Shown here one piece after another: positions 27,801-36,800 of a DNA stretch of 64,000 bases (positions are counted from its first letter, which is position 1; every line of letters starts with the position of its first letter). Location of the stretch: the NCBI RefSeq assembly GCF_035582795.1, contig NC_134372.1, positions 37,734,316 to 37,798,315 of the forward strand, written 5' to 3'. The DNA is from Mycteria americana (taxonomy: Eukaryota; Chordata; Aves; Ciconiiformes; Ciconiidae). The notes under the pieces are model-generated. The model saw nothing but the letters and a program-made list of their open reading frames with translations. It was not told where the DNA came from and did no database searches. The position numbers and the translations under genes were made by a program.

Positions 27801-30800
27801 ATGATATACCATGACTCACAATTTTCATCCTTTGGGGAAAAAAAAAAAAAAACCATAAGCAAAAAACCATAACTGATTTGGTAGGAAGTTTAACCATAGC
27901 AAAAATGCTCTTTCAAAGCATCAATAAGTAACTAAAAAAAAAATTAGAGAAAGAGTCTCTAAAATACCTTTCTTTAGGTTTGCCTGTAGCAAGTTTCTAG
28001 ATCCATACAGCTAATGAAAACAGTTCTCTACCAAGATACTCTGAGTAAGAATTACATCAACATAATCCAACTGTTGGTTTCTACAGAAGCATTTCAAAGA
28101 ATGTCACAATTTATCTACATAATGTCCCTAGGTGTTAAGACTTTCATCATTTTATGTTAGACTAATTTTCGCGCTACACTTGTTTAACCTTTCAATAGAT
28201 GTAAAAAACATAGGCCACCTCAGCTATCTGAGGAAACTGATGCAGTAAAATCAGAATTACTGTACACCCAATAACATTCCTTCAAGTCCACAAGGTCCAA
28301 GCTATAATACAGATAGGATTTGTGCAATATCTAAAATCTTCCTAGTTTAAGACAAAATTCACTTTTTTGAAAGGAAGTCTTCTCCAAGAAAAAGCATGAA
28401 AATCTGTTATTCAAATGCCTTTCAGAAAACAGCAGTGCAGATCAAGGACAGTGTCTGCTGTCAGCCTTCTCGCTAGATTCCTTTTTCCAAATCTCCACGA
28501 TCAAAAGGCAGACAGTGCCTCATTAAGCACAGTTGTTAAGATTGAGAAGCTTTAATAAAGGCAGAGTTAAATATATAGGTGAAAACATAACATTTTAAAT
28601 TAACTATTCAAAGTTAGAAATTTGATCCTTTGGCGAGATACCAACCACATTCTTCTTATAAAATAAACTGTTCTTATTAAAAAAAAAAAAAAAAAAAAAC
28701 AAAAAACCAAACACAACAGGAAAAAACCTTAATACTCATTTACTATGAAGACTGGATTACATACTTTGTCCAAAAAGCTTGGGAAAATTTCTAATAAATA
28801 AAAAAAGAGTGTCACAATCTTGTAAAATAATTAGTAATTTTTCACATCAAATGTATATAGAGGGACTTAGTATTTAGAAGGAACAGAAAACCCTCTCAAA
28901 ATCATGAACCTCTAGGTGAGTCCAAGTTAAAGACTTGTCAAAATTGAAGAACATACTGAAAATTACAAGAAGCAACCAATTATCTTGATCGGATAATGGT
29001 TCCTTTCTTCTTTAGTTTCTTCTCTAGTTCTTCATGGCTCTACCACATCCAGGTTTATCTGAAAAAGCTCTTTTGTGCTGTTCACCATTAATTTTCTAGG
29101 AAAGGGTTTCAACATAAAGTAACATGAACTAGCTCCTCCAACCTCATATCGAAGTCGGGTTATAAAGACTCATTGGATTGCACACAGATACTGCAAACTA
29201 ATAAATCCTGTCATTTCATACAGGAACTGAAAAACATATTCCCCCACCTACCTATATTGTTACACCAAGGGTAGCAGGAAGGAGGAGAGGGCTTTAATAC
29301 TTAATCATTCAGTTAATAACAACTTTTGAATGTTACATTGGTTAAACCAAGCCTTGAAAATCATGCATGCTGAAATAGTTTGATTGCGATTTCAAATACT
29401 GTAGGCTCGAGTTGCCTCTAAACCCATCTCTTTCCACCATGTCAAGTTATAAAAGATGCTGTCAATCTGTGAAATCCAACGTATTCTCAGACTTCTGATT
29501 TCATTAGGATTATATGACTGTCTTTTCTCTCAAAAATCCAAAGGATACTTCTATAATACGAGACTTGAAAATAAAATCCTTGTATTCATTAAAAATGTAG
29601 GCTTCTCTGCTTCAGTGTAATTGATAAAACTAATAATGCCAGTCATTCTGATTTTTAAAATCTGACAATATAGAATATGTACTTGACTGAACATGTCTCT
29701 ACAATTGTGGACAAATATTATACATTCCTTGAATGTACTGGGGGAAGAGGTATTATATTATTATGATTAAACAATAATGGGTGAGAAGCTAGGTTGCTCC
29801 TGGCATTTTTAGGTCATTTCAATTTATTTTTAAAAGGAGATTATGAATGTGTTAAAAGTCTTGCAAGCCTTTAGGTCAATATCGCTATTCCATTCTGATC
29901 TACATCTATCAGTAAATTAAGTATTCAAGTTAGTATTTTTCTTTTTGTTTTTTAAGTTGCTCCAACTTTAAGACTTTTACCTTAAACAGACAAATGTTTT
30001 TTGAAAACTCAGGGTTCTGTTATTTGTTTGGGTTACTGCAAGTAAAATATTTTGGGTTTGGTTGAGAGGATGTTGTTGATTTGACAAGACTTTGCAAATA
30101 TCATAGTAAACTTTTTTAATACCTCACTCTTATAGTATGTCTTCATGTAAAATATTTACTGACTTAAAGTTTGGGGAGATACATTTCCAGAAAAAATCTT
30201 AATGTCCTATGCCTCTAGCTGCAATCAGGAGAAATCTCTGTTCCCATTTTCATACCATAACATGAGATAAAAGCTACTGGTTATGGTACTCAGTCCTACT
30301 GTATACCCTTCAAAAAATACAACAATTATGCACGAACATTTCTCTACTGTCATTTCTGAAAATTCATTAAGTATATGATGGGCTACTTTTAAGTACAGTA
30401 GTTTGCTCATTCATAAAACATAAACCTAAAGAGATAACTTTGATGGGCTCACTCAAGCTGTGGACAGCCCACATTCTCTCCTAATATGCCTTATCTTTTT
30501 TGCAGATCGAATAATGACAGTCTGTCATGTCTCTGTTCCTGACCCTCATCTGACTTTTAAAATAAAGTTAAAACAAACCAGAAAACAAAAGTACAAAAGT
30601 AAAGAAAGCACCACAGGAGCTAAATGATCGTGGCAGAGTGGATCTTAATATAAATTACCAATTAAAAGAGAGTAAAGTGATAACCATGTTACCAGAGACT
30701 TCCCAGTGTGGTATCCATCTGCTGAGAGTGGCAGACAGAAAAACCAAGCATGCCCAAATGTGAAATAAATGACTAGAAATTAATAATCACAACAGACATC

Positions 30801-33800
30801 CTTAAATAACAAATCATGTGTCTTAATAAATGATTATTGATTGCCAAAAAGCATTATCATAAGGAGATAACTTAGCTAAAGAGGTAGCAGCTACCGTACC
30901 ACTGTAAGATGGGAAGTTCTCTTGAAATTTTCCTTAGAATTTCTTGGGGAAAATCTGGTTTGTTTCTCTGTAGCCCACCATGTGCAACAACAAAAAAAAG
31001 CCACCACAATCAGTAGCCTCACCAACACAGCCTGCTGTATTTCTTTGTATCATTATGCACAGAAAGTCTTTTGAACTAACATTAGCTGGACTGCAAACCC
31101 AAACCCATGAAAGACAGAAAATCATTATTAATTTTAATTTTCCAGAAAAAGAAAATAAAAAAGAGAAACCTGACCATGGCACATCGTGTATCAACATTTA
31201 TATGCATCATCAGTAAACTGAAGCCTACTCGTACCACACAGAACTCTTGCCATTAGGGCTAGGAAAATGCAATGAACTGGTAACTGCTGAGTGCACTGTT
31301 ATTACGGGGAGAAAGGACACTAGGCTGTGAGATTCACAAACATTTTTTTGCAGCAGAGAAGAAAGACTGACGAATCTCAGTTTCCATTTCAAACTGTGCT
31401 GAGGAGTAAGCTGTCATATAGACAAAGCCTTCCTTATCTATTTCAACCCTCTTCTGCACTACCATCTCCAACTGTCCTTACCCAAAGCTGGCACTTCCTT
31501 AACACTGACTTTTATATGCAATTCCCATTTAAAGAAGTAAAAATTGTTTATACGCATAAGATTAATCATCTAAGACACTCAAATCTCCTATTTAAGAAAT
31601 TATGACTTCTTTTATCAGAAAAAGGGAAAAGTGGAGTTTATGCCTGAAACACTGTATATTATTAAATACTGTATATTATTAAGCGAATCAAAAGGAAACT
31701 GTCTTCAAAATACTGAATTTGTCCCCTATTTACACCAAAACACTTCGAAGTCAAAGGAAAATTTACTGTGGGCTTAGTCTCAGTCTCTCTTTCATTCTAA
31801 AACCTAAACTCAAATATACCAAGAAAGTTTAAAGATATTCTATCTACAAATTTGGACACTACACTTCTGAGACTAACTGAAAAAAAAGAGAGGTTAGGAA
31901 AAACTGAAATAAAAGTATTTTATACGAAATAAAGTGTAACATAATTGCCATGTCAGTCAGAGAATCAATGCCCAACTGGAAATGTTATAAACCAGCTTTG
32001 CGGAAGATCCTATCCATATGTTCTATAATTTACTACTTCCATCTGATTAACATATTTGTGCTGAAATTTAGTTAGATCTTAAAAAAAAAAAAAAAAAGAG
32101 CTTACTTATTTTGCAGAAACTGAATGTTTGAGATTATAAACAGCCAGAAGATCTAAACAGCTCTGGTGTTCAAGTCCCAGTAGTCTCACAAAGATATATT
32201 TAAGTAGAAAGCATACAGTATCAAAACATTCAGACTGAATAAACATCAACGTGGTGCTCCAAAGCTTCCCCAGACATTCCTTTCTACCACAAATAAGTAA
32301 TATTCCAAGCCTGTAAACAACCATAGTTGTCCCAAATGCACACAGAATGTACATTTTCTTTTGACTTAATAGCACGAAACCCATTGCAGTTTAACGAAAC
32401 ACATCTGCTGGATAATAGATGACGATTTCAACTTAAACCCAGCTTGATGTGTAACCGTTAACATGGCTGTAATTCATAAAAGAGGTAATAAGAACTGTAA
32501 AAGACAAAACATCACCCAGAAGCTACTTAATTCTTAGGGATGATCCACACAGAATCAATACAGCTAGTAAGGGACTAAGGCCTCAGACAAAATTAAAATA
32601 GATGATCCTTGGCTTCCAAGCATGAAAACCTTCAAGGTTTAAAATATGCATATCGATAAATTTGTTATCTCCACTGTATATGTCGAATTTAAACAGGACA
32701 AATATACTGAAAATATAAGTGACTGCTATTAACTATTTGGAAGGCATGTCAAACATCACCCCTAGTAAATCCTCTGATAAGAAAAAATGAACGACAGGGG
32801 ATTACAAAGCTAATGCCCATGGATGAAGTAAGGTCAAAGGAGCTTGAGACAACAGAGGATTAGGGAGACGGGACCTTTCATGCACTTCCCCAAGCATTAA
32901 TGGAATAATAACGGATCCTTCTAAAATTAAATGCTAGCTCTATGTTAAAATATTAATGTCTGACAGTCTAAGAAATGTTACCTTCTGTTCACTGGGTAAA
33001 AACTTAAAATAGTATTACGCTTTGTGAAGACTAAATAAATTGTGTCCCAATAAATTAAATGGAATAAAATCTGAAATGCTACAGAAAATGTGGGCATAAC
33101 CATCACTCCTTTCAGGCAAGGTTAACTGAAGAATATAGCTCAGGGCTGGGTGATCAGTGGGGTCACTAAAGGAATTTGCTCATCAAGGACCATGTGCCAA
33201 AAAACATGCTCATGAAGTTAAGCCCTGAAATTTTGGAATTCTATTTAGCATCTTATTGCTCAAACTAATATACGAGTTTTTCCTGGCATTTCTCTTTGGT
33301 TTGGGGTTGTGGGGCTTGTTTGTTTGTTTTTCTTTTGGTCAACATATTTATAAACTTACAAAAAACGTAGATATTTTTGGGCCATATTTCAATTTCAAAT
33401 GAGTGGTTTCAGCTCTCTTAAGATTAAATTTTCTGTCCAATGTCCAGGCAGAGCATTTTAAGCTCTCAAGGTAGTCAGGGTACAGAGAATATTTTATACA
33501 AATGCACACACGCTGCTGCTGAAGTTGCATAATTTAACTGCGAAGGAGCAGCAAGGACAGGCTGCTCTGCAGGATAAGGTCAAATGGGAGTCAAGGGTGA
33601 CAGCAAGGCAGGCAGGGACCTCACTGTCACTGAGCAAGAAGAGCAGGGCAGGTCCCGTGACATAAACCTGGTTCATCCAACAGTCCAGTGGTCACCAGAC
33701 AAATATGCAGTGATCAGGTGTGTCTCGGGTCAAGCGGGAAGCCAAGTCAGCAAGACAGTGTCAGGGTCAGCAAAACGCACAGCCAGGTACAGGGGCAGAG

Positions 33801-36800
33801 GCCACAGAAAGGCTTCTGACAACTAACTGCCTCATCCAAGGCTAGCCGGCTGCATGGTGTCAGAGCTGGCCTTGAACATGGGCAGCCAAACCCGGGGAGC
33901 AGGGAGCTGCAGGACCCGTTGCTGCACTTCGAGACCTGACAACCCCGTTGGACAGGTCAGCCCTAACCTGAAAGGTAATAATTTATAAAAACTATCAGGC
34001 TTGATTGATCTGTGATCTCTTCTCTATTTCTTAAAACTGACTTCTGCCTGTTTTTAAATTTTCCTTCTAAGAATTCACACGAGGAACATACCTGAACTTG
34101 AACTACAAAACAAGACAGCATCTCCTCTCTTGTCCAGGGCCTGGAATTATTACTCCTCCACAAGTACAGCAGAACCCACTCCATAAAAAAAGGCACTTAG
34201 CACTATAGGTCCAGATTTTCCTGTTACTGCTTTCCAGTGACTCCTGCTTCCAGAAAACATATAAACTATGTTAAAACTAAGTCTACAAACTATCCAATGA
34301 CCACAAAAAGATACACAGTGAATAAACAGAACTAGTAACGTACTACTTCCTCTACAAATTGCAGTTAATTTTACTGTAGCACTAAAATACACAAAATAAT
34401 TATTTATTATTTCAAAGAATACCAAACAAATTATGGAATTTTTTTTGCCATCTACATTTAAAAAAAAATAATGATATTTATAACCAAAATACATCCAGTC
34501 AAAAAGTAACTATAGCACATAGCTGCACTGGTAATGACAGTAGTGATAATAGTGATTTGTCCACATCACTACAATAAATCTTAGACCTCAACTGCAGCTT
34601 TGCCAAAAAACCCAACCCTGCATACTGAAGAGTTGTTCATACTGCAAATGCCCCTCAAAGCTACCCCTGAAGCAGGAAAATGTATACCAGCACCAAGCCT
34701 ATAGCCACACCATACGGTTCTTCTAAGAAATACTCCACGTAGCGAGGAGTGAATCTGTTACGTTGGTAGTTACTTCTCATCCCAAGTGGAGTGACCTAGG
34801 TCAGCTCATACCTTCAACATGCTGCAACTCAGAGTGAGAAAACACTTCTTCTGTGAACATGTGGAAGATTATCTGGATATTGAGATGCTAAAGGTCTGGC
34901 TGCATCTGGAACAGTATTTACTTCAATGGACCACCAGCCCTGGACACACTGCTGTGTTGATTATCCAGGACAGAATTGAGAGGAGGCAAACAGAAGAGTA
35001 TTTAGAATTCTATTTTAGCTGAAGAGAAAAAATAAAGAAACATGCAGCCGGTTACATATCCTGTGTGCTCCTCTGAACAAAAATTAATTCAGGAACAGGA
35101 CACCTCCTACACAGTCCCATTTATGAACTAAAGGGTGAGAGGGCCGTCACATAAACTAGGAAGAAACACTGGTGAATGTTGCCTTATTACCATATACCAG
35201 TCTTATTGATACTATTTTGGGAATGCTCCATCAGCCAAAAAAAAAAAAAATTTAAAAAAACCCAGAAAAACAGTTTTTCTTCCTAGAGATGTATTAGGAC
35301 CACTTGTGCACCTGACGAAAAAACTAGTACTAATAAAGGTGTATTTTTTAATTTCGGCTCCTTTTAAGCATTCTTTACTACTTTAAGTAACAAAGTGCAT
35401 GTTACAAATGAATCATAATAAACTACATGGAAAAGATGAAGGACAAAGAGGGTAGACTTTATATGCTAAAGCATCTAAAAATCTTGTCTTATCCTTGACA
35501 TCATTGCCTGGGTTGAAGAAGAGATGAATGCCAGAATTAATTATTGGTTAATTTTAAATTCTCAGCTACCAGGCAGCAAGAATTAGGGGAGCAGAAAATG
35601 AAAAATATATTAAAGGAATTAATACAACTTTGTACCACTTGAACATAAATCAACATCTGATACCATAAGCTAATACTAGAAAACCGTAGCTGCTGGGATA
35701 TTTATGGTTATGTACAATCTAAAGCCAGCCAGCACAAACCTTAAAAGCAAAGCAAACAAACTGCAGAAAGAACCTGAACTTACACTTTTATTCACAACAA
35801 AATTCAGTGTAACCATCTCCATTCTTTAATTCATCCTGAGAGCTCACTTCTGTAAATACTGTTTTTTTTCCTGGAGCTTTTGCAATCTTCTATATCTTCC
35901 TTATTTCAGACTAATTAAAACCTCTAGTTCTGCTAGCCATCTTTCTCCCTCTCCTATCCCATCCTTTTGGTTATCTTTTCTCACATTACTGAAGTTTGGA
36001 TTGTGAGTAAGGAAAGAGACATAACTTTCTAAATCTGTTTCAAATACCTATGTATTTTAACTCCTATAAAATGAGAATGTAAGCATTCTGCAACTTAAAA
36101 AGAGTTTTAAAGGTGTCGAGTCATTATTAACCTTTACCTGACGAAAAAACTAGTACTAATAAAGGTGTATTTTTTAATTTAGGCTCCTTTAAACAAAGAA
36201 ACTTAAAATCTGAAGTACACCATTTGTACTGTCCACAATTAATCTACCAATTGCCATCTACCTAGTCTCTGAGAGTCAGAATCTAGTCCTACATATTTCT
36301 TAGAGATTATTATCTTACTACTTCATACTACTAGCAGTACTATCTCAGGCTAGTGGAAAACACTCCAGACTATTTAGTAAAACTACAAGATAGTGAAAAA
36401 AATCCCTGAAAATAAGTTAAAGTTGGTTTGTTTTTTTTTTTTAACTGCATTAGCAAGCATTGCTTTGGAAACGAAATCTCTGGCATGACAGAGTGACAAG
36501 CTTTGTTCAGGCAATCCCAGACTTCTATATTCAGACTAGATAAGAGCAAAACCAAAGGTGAGACTAGCAGTAACAGGGGGCAAGGTTAGCTACCGCTTTT
36601 CTAACAACATCTTCTTGATCCTGACAGAGGGAGCTGTGACACCAACAAAGGGCTGAAACTTGAGCTACATGACAGAGCGGGTGAACATGCCAGAAGCACA
36701 CTCAGATTGAGCCGATAGATTTTGTCACTGCCTCTGAATAGTGACAACCCCTTTGGCACGTAGCCTTTCTCAAGGTTGAGTAGCAGAGATAGGACACAGA

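Noticed and set aside
34819-35022. 67-codon plus-strand ORF with a CR1-tail-like word (GAGAAAACACTTCTTCTGTGA)
   Set aside because: The resemblance to the CR1 3' region is too weak and short to call either an element or a gene.
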